A stretch of DNA of 64,000 bases from Candidatus Rokuibacteriota bacterium (GCA_003220685.1 QHTE01000052.1:49174-113173), one strand, 5' to 3'; counted from the first letter of the stretch, positions 9,289 to 18,491 are shown. Numbers and translations: made by a program. The notes: generated from the sequence alone by a model not told the origin.

Positions 9289-10728
9289 GTGTGGCGCGTG
9301 ACCGCCCGCACGGACCGGCTCCTGCTCGCGAATGCGGTCATGGGCCAGTTCCTCACCGGCGTCGCCACGCGGATCTTCGTCGTCGCGCTGCCGACGCTCG
9401 CCGTCGCGCTCGACACCGACATCATCGCGATCTCCTGGGCGCTCATCGTGTACCAGCTCGCGGGGATCAGCCTCTCGGTCGTCTTCGGCCGGCTCGGCGA
9501 CATCCACGGGCGCTACGCGATCTACGGCCTCGGGTTCGCGATCATGACCGCGAGCTTCGTGCTCTGCGGCGTGGCGCCCAACGCGTTCCTGCTGATCGTG
9601 TTTCGTCTCGTCCAGGGTCTCGGCGCGGCGATGATCTCCTCGGCCACGCGAGTGCTGGCGATGGAAGCGGTGCCGGCGGGTTCGGAGGGCCGGGCGAACG
9701 GCTACATGACGATGGGGTTTCACTCCGGGCTCCTGATCGGGCCGCCGCTCGGCGGGCTCGTGATCGACCTGCTCGACTGGCGCTGGATCTTCTTTTTGAT
9801 GGTGCCAATGGGGGTGGCCGGCGTCGTCCTCACGGTGCTGCGCGCTCGAAAGCCTCGCGCCCACGCGCCCGCGGGTCGCGCGCCCTCGATCGACTATCTG
9901 GGCGCAACCCTGCTGATCGTGCTCACGGTGATGCTGACGCTCGTGCTCGACCGGCGCAGCGTCGAGACGCTGGGCGCCGAGCGGACGACCGTCGTGGCGC
10001 TGGGCTTCGCCGCCGTCCTCATCGGTTTTCTGGCGCACGAGCGGCGGGCGGTCAGCCCGGTCGTGAACCTGGCGCTGTTCAGGATCCGCATGTTCACGTT
10101 CAGCGTCCTGAGCCTCTTGCTCATCGCCACCACCGTCAGCGTGATGAGCTTCCTGATGCCGTTCTACATCCAGGACGTGCTGGGCTTCTCGGCGTCGTTC
10201 ATGGGGCTGATCTTCCTGGCGGCGCCGGTCTTCACGATCGGCCTCGCCGCGGTCAGCGGCCGGTTGACCGATCGCATCGGCCCGCGCATTCCCACCTCGA
10301 TCGGCGTCCTGACGACGATGGGTGCCTTCGCCATCGGGTTCGGCCTGCGCGTGGATTCCCACTGGATCCTGCCGGCGCTCATGATGGCGCTGATCGGAGT
10401 GGGCTCCGGCTTCTTCAATACGCCGAACCAGGCGGCCATAATCGGCTCGGTGCCGCGAGAGTATCGCGGCTTCGCGACCGGAATGGTCCAGACGATCTTC
10501 GGCATCTCCTCCCTGCTCGGCATCTCGCTGGGCGGTGCGCTGCTGACCCTCGCGTTTCGCTACTACGCGGGCATCGCCGATGCCACGCCGAGCGCCGCGC
10601 ACCCCGGGGCCTTCGTCGCGTCGATGAACGTCGCGTACCTCGCGTGCGTAGTCCTCCTGTTCGTCGCGCTCCTGTCGTCGTTCCTGCGCGGGGGCACCAG
10701 GATCGAGGCCGCGTCGCTGCCTATCTGA
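9289..10728 (+). CDS. MFS transporter, DHA2 (EmrB/QacA-like) drug:H+ antiporter type
   Basis: Inner-membrane major facilitator protein, probably exporting small molecules by proton antiport. It has many hydrophobic helices and classic MFS motif A (GRLGDIHGRYAIYG, about residues 58-71 from this start) and motif C-like GPPLGGLVID. A second loop repeat, GRLTDRIGPRIP, occurs in the C-terminal half. Start choice is uncertain: GTG at 9289 has GAGG eight bases upstream, while GTG at 9298 lies seven bases after a TATTGT box and could be leaderless. An ATG at 9253 would place a charged, non-membrane stretch first. It is divergent from the cyclase gene and overlaps the next gene's 3' end by 8 bp. Confidence 0.85.
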   Translation: MWRVTARTDRLLLANAVMGQFLTGVATRIFVVALPTLAVALDTDIIAISWALIVYQLAGISLSVVFGRLGDIHGRYAIYGLGFAIMTASFVLCGVAPNAFLLIVFRLVQGLGAAMISSATRVLAMEAVPAGSEGRANGYMTMGFHSGLLIGPPLGGLVIDLLDWRWIFFLMVPMGVAGVVLTVLRARKPRAHAPAGRAPSIDYLGATLLIVLTVMLTLVLDRRSVETLGAERTTVVALGFAAVLIGFLAHERRAVSPVVNLALFRIRMFTFSVLSLLLIATTVSVMSFLMPFYIQDVLGFSASFMGLIFLAAPVFTIGLAAVSGRLTDRIGPRIPTSIGVLTTMGAFAIGFGLRVDSHWILPALMMALIGVGSGFFNTPNQAAIIGSVPREYRGFATGMVQTIFGISSLLGISLGGALLTLAFRYYAGIADATPSAAHPGAFVASMNVAYLACVVLLFVALLSSFLRGGTRIEAASLPI

Positions 10729-11836
10729 TCAGCTGCCGGGCGATGTCCTGGGTCTTGATCAGCTCGGGAAGCTGCTCCTCGGCGTCGATCTGCAAGAGCG
10801 TGAGCCCCGGCGGCACGACCGCCTGCGGATCGCCGGGCTCGACGCCCACGAAGCGGCTGTTGGTCTGCAGCTCCCGGGCCCAGGCGACCTGCGCGTCCTT
10901 GGTCAGGAGCCAGTTGATGAGGAGCTTCGCCGCGCTCGGATGCGGCGCCCGGTTGAGGAGCCACACGCCGCTGCCCGACGACTGGTAGTCGAGCTCGGGC
11001 AGGAGCTGAGTCTTGACGTTTTTGCCGACGCCGTGGGCCTGGAAGTCCTGGAGCGCGAGGCCGTTGAGCCCGATCGCGATCGGGTAGCGCCCGCGCACCA
11101 TGAACTCGGTGAGCTGGTTGCGGTCGCGGCTCAGCACCGGCTCCTGATCGACCAGGATCTGCTTCATGATCCCGTCGCCGAGGCGCAGCCGGGCCGCCGT
11201 CAAGGGCCAGAAGGTCGAGCCGATCGTGCGCGGGTCCGAGATCGCGATGCGGCCCTTCCACTTGGGCGCGAGCAGGTCCTTCACGCTCCGGAGCTCGCCT
11301 TCCTTCACCTGATCGACGTTGACGAAGACGCCGGGCGCGCGCACGAGCGTGAATGCGTAGGCGAGGTTTCGGTCGTGGTCGAGGAAGCCCGCATCGAAGC
11401 CGCCGCGCCAGTTCGCGTTGTTCTTCGCCTCGGGCGCCACGATCACGGGCCGCACGGGGTCCCAGACGCCGGCCGGCTTGAGCACCTGCAGCGCGGTGCT
11501 CATCGGCATCGTCGCGACGTCCCAGGTGTACACCGACGCCTTGCGCTCCTGGATGACCCGCGGCGAGAACTCGACGGGCTCGAGATTGGTGTGCTCGAGC
11601 TTGATCTCCGGATAGGCCTGCGTGAAGAGCTTGAGGATGCGCGCGTAGCCCTGACCGGTGAAGGTATTGACCGAGACCTTGCCTTCCTTCCTGGCGGCGG
11701 CGGCCATCGACTCCCACTCGGGCGCCGCCGGCGCGGCGAGGGCAATACGGCTCGCCGGGGCCAGGAGCCCGGCGGCGCCGGCTCCCGCGACACCGCGGAG
11801 CAGATCGCGCCGCGAGATGCTGAGATCGTTCGCCAC
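10721..11836 (-). CDS. ABC transporter substrate-binding protein (Fe3+/polyamine/phosphonate-type), Tat signal
   Basis: Exported binding protein of the FbpA/PotD-like class, about 371 residues. A twin-arginine signal (SISRRDLLRGVAGAGAAG) precedes a mature region with class features such as EGKVSVNTFTGQGY, KWKGRIAISDPRTIGSTF and AKLLINWLLTKDAQ. I chose GTG at 11836 because AAGGAGG sits eight bases upstream; the GTG at 11863 would place that ribosome site inside the gene. The ATPase (13075) and fused permease (16325) that fit this binding protein are on the opposite strand, making this a split importer locus. The ligand is not identifiable; a small organic anion or metal complex is possible. 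Confidence 0.88.
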   Translation of the reverse strand: MANDLSISRRDLLRGVAGAGAAGLLAPASRIALAAPAAPEWESMAAAARKEGKVSVNTFTGQGYARILKLFTQAYPEIKLEHTNLEPVEFSPRVIQERKASVYTWDVATMPMSTALQVLKPAGVWDPVRPVIVAPEAKNNANWRGGFDAGFLDHDRNLAYAFTLVRAPGVFVNVDQVKEGELRSVKDLLAPKWKGRIAISDPRTIGSTFWPLTAARLRLGDGIMKQILVDQEPVLSRDRNQLTEFMVRGRYPIAIGLNGLALQDFQAHGVGKNVKTQLLPELDYQSSGSGVWLLNRAPHPSAAKLLINWLLTKDAQVAWARELQTNSRFVGVEPGDPQAVVPPGLTLLQIDAEEQLPELIKTQDIARQLIR

Positions 11837-11867
11837 CCTGAAATCCTCCTTGGAGGGCTTCACTCGA

Positions 11868-11897
11868 TTGACCCGGCCCCCCGGGCGCGACTATCTT
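11868..11897 (+). promoter_or_regulatory. Candidate sigma-70 promoter for the plus-strand importer/enzyme operon
   Basis: TTGACC at 11868-11873 and TATCTT at 11892-11897 are separated by 18 bases. The GTG start of the MetE-like gene begins only nine bases beyond the -10 box, so the transcript would have an almost absent leader. It lies in the 70-bp gap between the divergent binding-protein and MetE-like genes. Confidence 0.4.
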
Positions 11898-11906
11898 ACG
11901 CGAACG

Positions 11907-13052
11907 GTGAAGCGCAGTACCGAGCGCATCCTGACGACTCACGCGGGAAGCCTGGCGCGGCCCGACGATCTCCGCGATCTGCTCATCGCCCGGGACAGCG
12001 GCCGCCCGTACGATCGGGCGGTGCTCGCCGATCGTGTTCGGAGCGCGGTCGCCGAGGTGGTCGCCCGGCAGGTCGCCGTCGGCCTGGACATCGTCAACGA
12101 CGGCGAGGAGTCGAAGCGCAACTTCACAACCTACGCGCGCGAGCGCCTCGGCGGGGTCGAGGAGCAGGCACTCGCCGAGGGCGAGCGCGTCCTCGCGATG
12201 ATCTACGGCCGGGACGCCCAGGAATTCCCGGAGTACTTCGCCGGCCGCGGCAACATGGCCGGCCGCGAGGCCGTCTGCAAGGCGCCGCTCAGCTACGTCG
12301 GCCAGGCGGCAGTCGAGACGGACATCGCGAACTTCAAGGCAGCGCTGGCTGGCCTCTCCGTGACCGAGACGTTCCTGCCGGCGGTGGCGCCCGGCACCAT
12401 CGAGCATTGGCTGCGCAACGCGCACTACCCGAGCGACGAAGCGTATCTGGCCGCCATCGCCGAGGCGATGAAGGTCGAGTACGACGCGATCGTCCGCGCG
12501 GGCTTCGTCCTCCAGATCGACGACCCCGACCTTGCCGACGCCTGGCAGATCCACCCGACGATGACCGTCGCGGAGTACCGGAAGTTCGCGGCGCTGCGCA
12601 TCGAGGCGCTCAACCACGCGCTGCGCGACATTCCGCCCGAGCGCGTCCGCTTTCACGTCTGCTGGGGCAGTTACCACGGTCCGCACAAGCACGATCTCCC
12701 GCTGCGCGACCTCGTCGACCTGGTCCTGGCGGTGCGCGCGCAGGCCTACTCGCTCGAAGCGTCCAACCCACGCCACGAGCACGAGTGGCGCGTGTGGGAA
12801 GACGTCAAGCTGCCGGGCGGCAAGATCCTCATCCCCGGCGTGGTCGGCCACGCCAGCGACTTCGTCGAGCACCCGGAGCTCGTCGCCGAGCGGATCATGC
12901 GGTACGCCCGCCTGGTCGGGCGCGAGAACGTGATCGCGGGCACGGACTGCGGCCTCGGGCCGCGCGTCGGCCACCCCAAGATCGCGTGGGCGAAGTTCGA
13001 AGCCCTCGTGGAAGGCGCCCGGCTCGCCACACGGCAGCTCTGGGGCCGCTGA
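11907..13052 (+). CDS. Short MetE-like (cobalamin-independent methionine synthase family) methyltransferase homologue
   Basis: Second MetE-like single-barrel protein, about 381 residues. The opening RSTERILTTHAGSLARP is typical of a group related to epoxyalkane:CoM transferase. Zinc-ligand positions are kept: FHVCWGSYHGPH (His-x-Cys), YSLEASNPRHEHEW (Glu) and IAGTDCGLGPR (Cys). The GTG at 11907 matches the family N-terminus exactly; a longer upstream frame overlaps the divergent gene and has no homology. A promoter-like pair lies immediately before it. It heads the plus-strand series ATPase, FAD oxidase, SDR and permease. The third MetE-like gene at 20206-21321 resembles this one closely. The reaction is unknown. 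Confidence 0.87.
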   Translation: MKRSTERILTTHAGSLARPDDLRDLLIARDSGRPYDRAVLADRVRSAVAEVVARQVAVGLDIVNDGEESKRNFTTYARERLGGVEEQALAEGERVLAMIYGRDAQEFPEYFAGRGNMAGREAVCKAPLSYVGQAAVETDIANFKAALAGLSVTETFLPAVAPGTIEHWLRNAHYPSDEAYLAAIAEAMKVEYDAIVRAGFVLQIDDPDLADAWQIHPTMTVAEYRKFAALRIEALNHALRDIPPERVRFHVCWGSYHGPHKHDLPLRDLVDLVLAVRAQAYSLEASNPRHEHEWRVWEDVKLPGGKILIPGVVGHASDFVEHPELVAERIMRYARLVGRENVIAGTDCGLGPRVGHPKIAWAKFEALVEGARLATRQLWGR

Positions 13053-13074
13053 GTCCGCCGCCGGCAGAGATCTC

Positions 13075-14193
13075 GTGAGCGACACGGTCCTTCGGCTCGA
13101 CGGCGTGAGCAAATCGTACGGCGCGGTCCAGGCGGTCGACCGGGCCTCACTCGAGGTGGAGCGCGGCGAGGTGTTCACGTTGCTGGGCCCGAGCGGCTGC
13201 GGCAAGACGACCACCCTGCGCCTGGTCGCCGGACTGGAGGACCCCGACGGCGGCGAGATCACCCTGCGCGGCCGGCTCGTGGCCTCGGTCTCGCGCCGGC
13301 TCTTCGTTCCGCCGCACAAGCGCAACCTCGGCATGGTCTTCCAGTCCTACGCGATCTGGCCGCACATGAGCGTCTTCGAGAACGTCGCCTACCCGCTCAA
13401 GCTGCGCGGCGTGCGGGGTCGCGCGATGCGCGATCGGGTGGCCCGGGTGCTCGAGCTGGTGGGACTCGGCGGCCTCGAGCGCCGGCCGGCCACGCTCCTG
13501 AGCGGCGGCCAGATGCAGCGCCTGGCGCTCTGCCGCGCGCTCGTGTACGAGCCCGACCTGCTGCTGCTCGACGAGCCGTTCAGCAACCTCGACGCCAAGC
13601 TCCGCGAACAGATGCGGGTCGAGCTGAAATTCCTGCAGCGCCGGCTCGGCATCACCGTGCTCTTCGTCACCCACGACCAGATCGAGGCGCTGAGCCTGTC
13701 GAACCGGATCGCCGTCATGTTCCGCGGACGCGCCGAGCAGATCGGCTCGCCGCAGAACCTCTACGAGCAGCCGACGTCGGCCTTCGTGCGCGACTTCCTG
13801 GGTCAGACCGTGATCCTGAAGGGTCGCGTCGAACGCTCGGCGAGCGAGGCGGTCGCGGTCGCGCTGGACGGATCGCTCGCCGGCCAGACCCTGGCCGGAC
13901 GCGGCGCGCCTGGAGCGATCCTGACCGCCGGGACTCCCGCGCACGTCGCCGTCCGACCGGAAGACATCGAGGTCGCGGTCAACGATCGGGCGGGTGCGCG
14001 CGGCCACACGCTCGTCGGGGTGATCGAGGCGCTCCTGTTCGTGGGCGATCGGTACGAGGCCCGGGTGGCGCTGAGCGACGAGCAGCGCATCCTGCTCTTC
14101 CTGGCGCGCGGAGGCGACTGGCGCGAGGGCCAGCGCCTTCAGCTCCACTTCCCTCCCGATGTGGTCAGCGTGTGGCCGGTATCGGGCGGGTGA
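13075..14193 (+). CDS. ABC transporter ATP-binding protein (PotA/FbpC/UgpC type) with C-terminal TOBE domain
   Basis: Cytoplasmic ATPase of the split importer. Walker A is GPSGCGKTT (about residue 38), the signature is LSGGQMQRLALCRAL, Walker B is LLLLDEPFSNLD, and the switch His lies in FVTHDQIEALSL. The last 130 residues form a TOBE-like regulatory region beginning after FLGQTVILKGRV, as in the FbpC/PotA group. Length is 372 residues. The GTG start is 22 bp after the MetE-like gene. The permease (16325) and binding protein (10721) that complete the system flank the same cluster. The fused double permease downstream supports the iron/thiamine-type (FbpB/ThiP) architecture, though the ligand need not be iron. 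Confidence 0.93.
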   Translation: MSDTVLRLDGVSKSYGAVQAVDRASLEVERGEVFTLLGPSGCGKTTTLRLVAGLEDPDGGEITLRGRLVASVSRRLFVPPHKRNLGMVFQSYAIWPHMSVFENVAYPLKLRGVRGRAMRDRVARVLELVGLGGLERRPATLLSGGQMQRLALCRALVYEPDLLLLDEPFSNLDAKLREQMRVELKFLQRRLGITVLFVTHDQIEALSLSNRIAVMFRGRAEQIGSPQNLYEQPTSAFVRDFLGQTVILKGRVERSASEAVAVALDGSLAGQTLAGRGAPGAILTAGTPAHVAVRPEDIEVAVNDRAGARGHTLVGVIEALLFVGDRYEARVALSDEQRILLFLARGGDWREGQRLQLHFPPDVVSVWPVSGG

Positions 14194-14225
14194 GCTCGAG
14201 CATGTCGCGCGAGCCCGAGGAACTC

Positions 14226-14231
14226 TATAAT
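14226..14231 (+). promoter_or_regulatory. Perfect -10 hexamer upstream of the FAD oxidase gene
   Basis: A perfect TATAAT lies in the 79-bp gap after the ATPase gene, 41 bases before the next ATG. No good -35 element is found 16-18 bases upstream (the sequence there is TGTCGC). It may be an internal promoter for the FAD oxidase, SDR and permease genes; a chance match is possible. Confidence 0.3.
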
Positions 14232-14272
14232 GCGCACGCGGTGCGGGAGCACGCCGCCACAGGAGGTGGCCG

Positions 14273-15385
14273 ATGCATTACGACGTCGCGGTCGTCGGAC
14301 TCGGGATCGTGGGCGCCTCGGCCGTGTACGCGGCCGCGTGGGCCGGCGCGCGCGTGCTGGCGCTCGATGCCGGCACCCCCGGTGGCGGGACGAGCGGAAG
14401 CTCGTTCGCGTGGCTGAACTCGGTCAGAAAGGAGCCCGACGCGTACCATCGGCTCAACGCGGCAGGCATGACCGCCCACCGCGAGCTGTCGCGTGAGCTG
14501 GGCGGCGATGCCGGCTATCACGACGGCGGCTCGCTCGAGTGGGCCGACGGCGACGACGCGGAGCGCGAGCTCCGCGAGCGCGTTCATCGGCTGGCGAGCC
14601 GCGGCTACCCTGCCGAATGGATCAGCCGCGAGCGGGCGACCGAGCTCGAGCCAGGCCTGGCCATCCCCGATCAAGTCCGTGACGTCGCGTTCTTCGCCGC
14701 CGACGCGTGGCTCGACGCCCCTCGACTGATCGGACGTCTCCTCGCGGCCGCCTCGGCGCGCGACGCCGAGGTGCGAGAGGGCAAGACCGTCCGCTCGCTC
14801 CGCACGCGCGGTGATCGCGTCGAGGCGCTCGTGCTCGACGACGGTGAGGCGACCGCGAGCTCCGTGCTGGTCTGCGTCGGCCCGGCCACGCAAGCGTTCC
14901 TCGAGCCGCTCGGCGTCGTCATCCCGGTCGGCCGCGTGCCCGGCTTGCTGGCGGTCACCTCGCACCCCGCGACGGCGCTCGGCCGCGTCGTGCACGCGCC
15001 CGGCATTCATCTGCGACCCGATGCCGGCGGCGGCCTCCTGCTCGGCGCCGAGGACGTCGACACCCTCGCGGCAAACGCGGGCTCGCCGGCCGCGCTGTCG
15101 GGCCTGCTGCTCGAGCGTGCGGCGCACGTGTTCCCCGCGGCGCGCCAGCTCCGGATCGCCAACAGCCGCACCGGCGTGCGCCCGATGCCCGGCGACCGGC
15201 ACACGATCGCCGGCCGGATCCCGGGCCTCGCCAACGGCTGGCTGATCGCGACCCACAGCGGGATCACCCTGGGCCCGCTGCTCGGCCGCTTGATGGCGGA
15301 CGAAATCGTTCACGACAAGCCCAGCTCTACCTTGGCGCCGTTCCGTCCCGATCGCTTCCTGACCGCGGGCATGACGACCGGGTGA
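14273..15385 (+). CDS. FAD-dependent oxidoreductase of the D-amino-acid oxidase (DAO) family
   Basis: Flavoprotein likely to oxidise a C-N bond of an amino acid or secondary amine (glycine oxidase/sarcosine oxidase class). The N-terminus has the Rossmann FAD motif VVGLGIVGASAVYAAA and the acidic residue that binds the ribose (ALDAG). The C-terminus has the family TGVRPMPGDRHTIAGRIPG and HSGITLGPLLGRLMADEI segments. Length is 370 residues. AGGAGG is placed seven bases before the ATG. Lying between the ATPase and permease genes of one importer, it probably acts on the imported substrate (inference). It shows no membrane segment. Confidence 0.88.
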   Translation: MHYDVAVVGLGIVGASAVYAAAWAGARVLALDAGTPGGGTSGSSFAWLNSVRKEPDAYHRLNAAGMTAHRELSRELGGDAGYHDGGSLEWADGDDAERELRERVHRLASRGYPAEWISRERATELEPGLAIPDQVRDVAFFAADAWLDAPRLIGRLLAAASARDAEVREGKTVRSLRTRGDRVEALVLDDGEATASSVLVCVGPATQAFLEPLGVVIPVGRVPGLLAVTSHPATALGRVVHAPGIHLRPDAGGGLLLGAEDVDTLAANAGSPAALSGLLLERAAHVFPAARQLRIANSRTGVRPMPGDRHTIAGRIPGLANGWLIATHSGITLGPLLGRLMADEIVHDKPSSTLAPFRPDRFLTAGMTTG

Positions 15386-15471
15386 TGGCCGTTCGCGCTG
15401 CAGGCCGTCGCGGGGCTGGGGCCCCGCCGGCCGAGGCGCGACTCTGACGCGACAATGAACGGAGGCGGCTG

Positions 15472-16314
15472 ATGGGACGGCTCGAGGGCAAGATCGCGAT
15501 GGTGACGGGGGCGGGCGGTCAGCACGGGCTCGGGCGCGCCATCGCTCAGCGGTTCGCCGACGAAGGCGCCGACCTCGTCCTGACGGACGTGATCGCGACC
15601 GGGCTACGCGTGTCCTCCGCGCTGAAACCGGGCGCGTGGGGCGGCGTCGAGGCGGTCGCGGACGAGATCAGGAAGCGCGGCCGCCGGGTGATGACCGCGC
15701 TCGCCGACGTCCGATCGACCAGCGAGATGGCCAAGGTGGTCACCGACGCCCTGGACGAGTTCGGGCGCATCGACATCCTCGTGAACAACGCCGGCGCCCC
15801 GGGCAGCCTCGACAAGACGCCGGTCGTCGAGCTGCCAGAAGAGCAGTGGGACACCGTCCTCGACACCAACCTCAAGGGGACGTTCATCACCTCGCAGGCC
15901 GTCGCGCGCGCGATGCTGGAGCGCCGTGTCCGCGGACGCATCATCAGCATGTCCTCCCAGTGGGGCAAGAAGGGCGGCGCGCTCCGCGCGGCGTACTGCG
16001 CCTCGAAGTTCGGGATCATCGGCTTCACGCAGTCCCTGGCGCAGGAGCTGGCGCCGGCCGGGATCACGGTCAACGCCATCTGCCCGAGCGCCGCCGAAAC
16101 CGAGCGCCTGGATCACATGGGACTGCGGCCCGATGGGAGCTTCGACCCCAAGCAGCGCGAGGAGCGGATCCGGCAGGCCGCGGCGGCGACGCCGCTCGGC
16201 CGCATCGCCAGACCGAGCGACGTGGCCGAGGTCGCGGCCTTCCTCGCGGGGGACGGCGCCGAGTACATCACCGGTCAGTCGATCAACGTGACCGGCGGCG
16301 GTGTGATGCACTGA
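15472..16314 (+). CDS. Short-chain dehydrogenase/reductase (SDR) with expanded glycine motif
   Basis: Classical-SDR-type NAD(P)-dependent oxidoreductase, 280 residues. The cofactor motif reads TGAGGQHGLG, two residues longer than the usual T-G-x3-G-x-G; similar expansions occur in some SDR groups. NNAG is followed by catalytic Ser (ISMSS), and YCASK supplies Tyr and Lys. The C-terminal YITGQSINVTGG is standard. An insert of about 15 residues follows the second beta strand (TDVIATGLRVSSALKPG). GGAGG precedes the ATG by seven bases. It sits between the FAD oxidase and the permease, so a step in the same catabolic route is likely. The substrate is unknown. Confidence 0.9.
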   Translation: MGRLEGKIAMVTGAGGQHGLGRAIAQRFADEGADLVLTDVIATGLRVSSALKPGAWGGVEAVADEIRKRGRRVMTALADVRSTSEMAKVVTDALDEFGRIDILVNNAGAPGSLDKTPVVELPEEQWDTVLDTNLKGTFITSQAVARAMLERRVRGRIISMSSQWGKKGGALRAAYCASKFGIIGFTQSLAQELAPAGITVNAICPSAAETERLDHMGLRPDGSFDPKQREERIRQAAAATPLGRIARPSDVAEVAAFLAGDGAEYITGQSINVTGGGVMH

Positions 16315-16324
16315 GACCGCCGGC

Positions 16325-18043
16325 ATGACGGCGATCGCGCGCGCGAGTGCGAGCCGCCGTCCCTTCGCCCTCGAGCCGTCGACGGTGGCCTACACAGCGG
16401 TCTTGCTCTGTGTCGCCCTCTGCGTCGTCTATCCGCTGCTCCTGGTGGTCCTCGAAAGCTTCCAGGTGGCGCCGCCCGGGCAGCCGGCGCGGTACGGGCT
16501 GGACGGCTGGCGCGCCGCGTTCGCCGAGCCGCTGCTGCGCGCCGCGCTCGTCAACACGCTCAAGGTCACGATCGCGCGCCAGGTGCTGTCGCTCGCGCTG
16601 GCGCTACTGATCGCGTGGCTGATCGCGCGGACCGATCTGCCCGGCCATAACTGGATCGAGTTCGCCTTCTGGGCGGCGTTCTTCCTGCCGACCCTCACCG
16701 TCACCTTGAGCTGGATCCTGCTGCTCGATCCCGACTACGGCTTGCTCAACACCGGACTCGTCGGCCTCGGCCTCGTGGGCAAGGGGCCGTTCGACATCTA
16801 CTCGTTCGGGGGCATCGTGTGGATCCACGTCATTACCGGGTCGCTGACCGTCAAGGTGATTCTGCTGACCCCGGCGTTCCGCAACATGAACGCGGCCTTC
16901 GAGGAAGCCTCGCGCGTCGCGGGCGCCGGCACGGTGCGGACGGCCCTCTCGATCACGATCCCGGTCATGGCGCCGGTCGTGCTGTCGGTGCTCCTGCTCG
17001 GCACGATGGTGTCGCTGCAGACCTTCGAGGTCGAGCAGGTGCTGGGGACGCCGTTTCGGTTCTTCGTGTTCAGCACGATGATCTACGACCTGGTCATGAC
17101 GCGTGTGCCGCGCTACGACGCGGCGACAGCGCTGGCGGTGCTCGTGCTCGCGGCGATGCTCCCGCTGATCTTCACGCAGCAGTGGCTGACCCACGGCCGG
17201 CGCTACACGACGCTTACCGGCCAGTTCCAGAGCCGCCGGCACCGGCTCGGCCGCTGGCGCTGGCCCGCGTTCGCGCTGGCGCTCGCGCTGATCTGCGTCG
17301 TGCTCGGGGTCCCGCTGGTGTTCTCGGTGCTCGGTACGTTCATGAAGCTTTTTGGCTTCTTCAACATCCCCGACCCGTGGACGTTGAAGAACTGGAAGAC
17401 CGTGCTCGCCGACGACCTCTTCCTGCGCTCGCTCTGGAACACGGTCGTGCTGGCGACCGGCACGGCGGTCGCGGCGGTGCTCGTCCACTCCCTGATCGCC
17501 TACATCGTGGTGCGGACGCGCTACCGCGGCCGCCGGGTGCTCGACGTCGTCTCGTGGCTCCCATTCACGGTGCCGGGTGTGATCCTCGGGCTGGCGCTGC
17601 TGTGGCTGTTCCTCGACGTGGCCGTGCTACGGCCGCTGTACGGCACGATGGCCGTCCTGATCATCGCCGGCCTGGTCTCGGGCATGCCGCTCGGTGTCCA
17701 GATCGTGAAGGGCGGGCTGCTGCAGCTCGGCGGCGATCTCGAGGAGGCCTCGCGCGTCGCCGGCGCCTCGTGGTGGGCGACCTACCGGCGCATCGTGCTC
17801 AGGCTGATGGCGCCGACCCTGGTGGCGGTGGGCATGATCACGTTCGTCGGCGCCGCGCGCAACATCGGCAACATCGCGCTGCTCGCCACCAGCGCCAACC
17901 GCCCGCTGTCGATCCTGCAGCTCGACTTCATCGCCCAGCGCAAGTTCGAGGAGGCGATGGTGGTCGCGTGCATCATCATGGTCATCTCGCTGGCCGGCGC
18001 GCTCGTCGCGCGGGTGCTCGGGCTGCGCGGCGGCCTGGGCTGA
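16325..18043 (+). CDS. Fused double permease of an ABC importer (FbpB/ThiP type)
   Basis: Inner-membrane permease of 572 residues in which two six-helix domains are fused, the arrangement seen in iron(III) and thiamine importers. Each half has an EAA loop: EEASRVAGAGTVRTALSITIP (about residues 195-214) and EEASRVAGASWWATYRRIVL (about residues 478-497). The internal linker is basic (QFQSRRHRLGRWRWP). The start is 10 bp after the SDR stop. With the ATPase at 13075 and the binding protein at 10721 it forms one complete importer. Its 3' end overlaps the convergent DinB-like gene by 62 bp. Confidence 0.92.
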   Translation: MTAIARASASRRPFALEPSTVAYTAVLLCVALCVVYPLLLVVLESFQVAPPGQPARYGLDGWRAAFAEPLLRAALVNTLKVTIARQVLSLALALLIAWLIARTDLPGHNWIEFAFWAAFFLPTLTVTLSWILLLDPDYGLLNTGLVGLGLVGKGPFDIYSFGGIVWIHVITGSLTVKVILLTPAFRNMNAAFEEASRVAGAGTVRTALSITIPVMAPVVLSVLLLGTMVSLQTFEVEQVLGTPFRFFVFSTMIYDLVMTRVPRYDAATALAVLVLAAMLPLIFTQQWLTHGRRYTTLTGQFQSRRHRLGRWRWPAFALALALICVVLGVPLVFSVLGTFMKLFGFFNIPDPWTLKNWKTVLADDLFLRSLWNTVVLATGTAVAAVLVHSLIAYIVVRTRYRGRRVLDVVSWLPFTVPGVILGLALLWLFLDVAVLRPLYGTMAVLIIAGLVSGMPLGVQIVKGGLLQLGGDLEEASRVAGASWWATYRRIVLRLMAPTLVAVGMITFVGAARNIGNIALLATSANRPLSILQLDFIAQRKFEEAMVVACIIMVISLAGALVARVLGLRGGLG

Positions 18044-18488
18044 TCGCGGCCTCGATGTCGTCTCTGCGGTGGTCGGCGGAGTGCGCGTCGAAGTCGAGCG
18101 GCCACTTGGGCGAGCGCTCGCGTCGAGAGAACCACTCCGGAGGATTCGCCGCGAGCGCCTCCAGCACGTCGCGCTGGACTCGACGATGCCACGCCACCAC
18201 CTCGGCCGGGCGCCGCCGATACCAGCGTCGGTAGATGAGGCGGTTGATCTGCGGCACGTCGAGCCCGCGCATCTCCGGGAGCCGTCGCTCGCCCCGGAAG
18301 ACGCGAGCGCTGTGCTCCTTCCAGTAGACGATGTGGGCGAGCGCGTCCTTCACGGTCCACGGATCCCGCGTCGGCGGGCGCGGGACGCGTCGCTTCCAGT
18401 CGGCGGCGCGGAGCCAGGCGACGAGACGATCGAGGATCGCGTACTCGCGCCGGGTACGCGCGATGACCTCCTTCTTCGTGTGACGCAT
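17982..18488 (-). CDS. DinB/ClbS (DfsB)-like four-helix protein
   Basis: Small soluble protein of the DinB-like superfamily, nearest in appearance to the ClbS/DfsB group: early TRREYAILDRLVAWL helix, then DPWTVKDALAHIVYWKEH (about residues 43-60) with the usual His, and a late DHRRDDIEAAI helix. Members include thiol-dependent transferases and a colibactin-resistance hydrolase; the function here is unknown. The recognisable family region ends near residue 150, and the last 18 residues (SPGRRAARAPARRARR...) are read antisense through the permease gene, suggesting an original stop was lost or the gene was trimmed by fusion to this neighbour. It follows the TPP enzyme gene by only 3 bp. Confidence 0.6.
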   Translation of the reverse strand: MRHTKKEVIARTRREYAILDRLVAWLRAADWKRRVPRPPTRDPWTVKDALAHIVYWKEHSARVFRGERRLPEMRGLDVPQINRLIYRRWYRRRPAEVVAWHRRVQRDVLEALAANPPEWFSRRERSPKWPLDFDAHSADHRRDDIEAAISPGRRAARAPARRARRPAR

Positions 18489-18491
18489 CGG

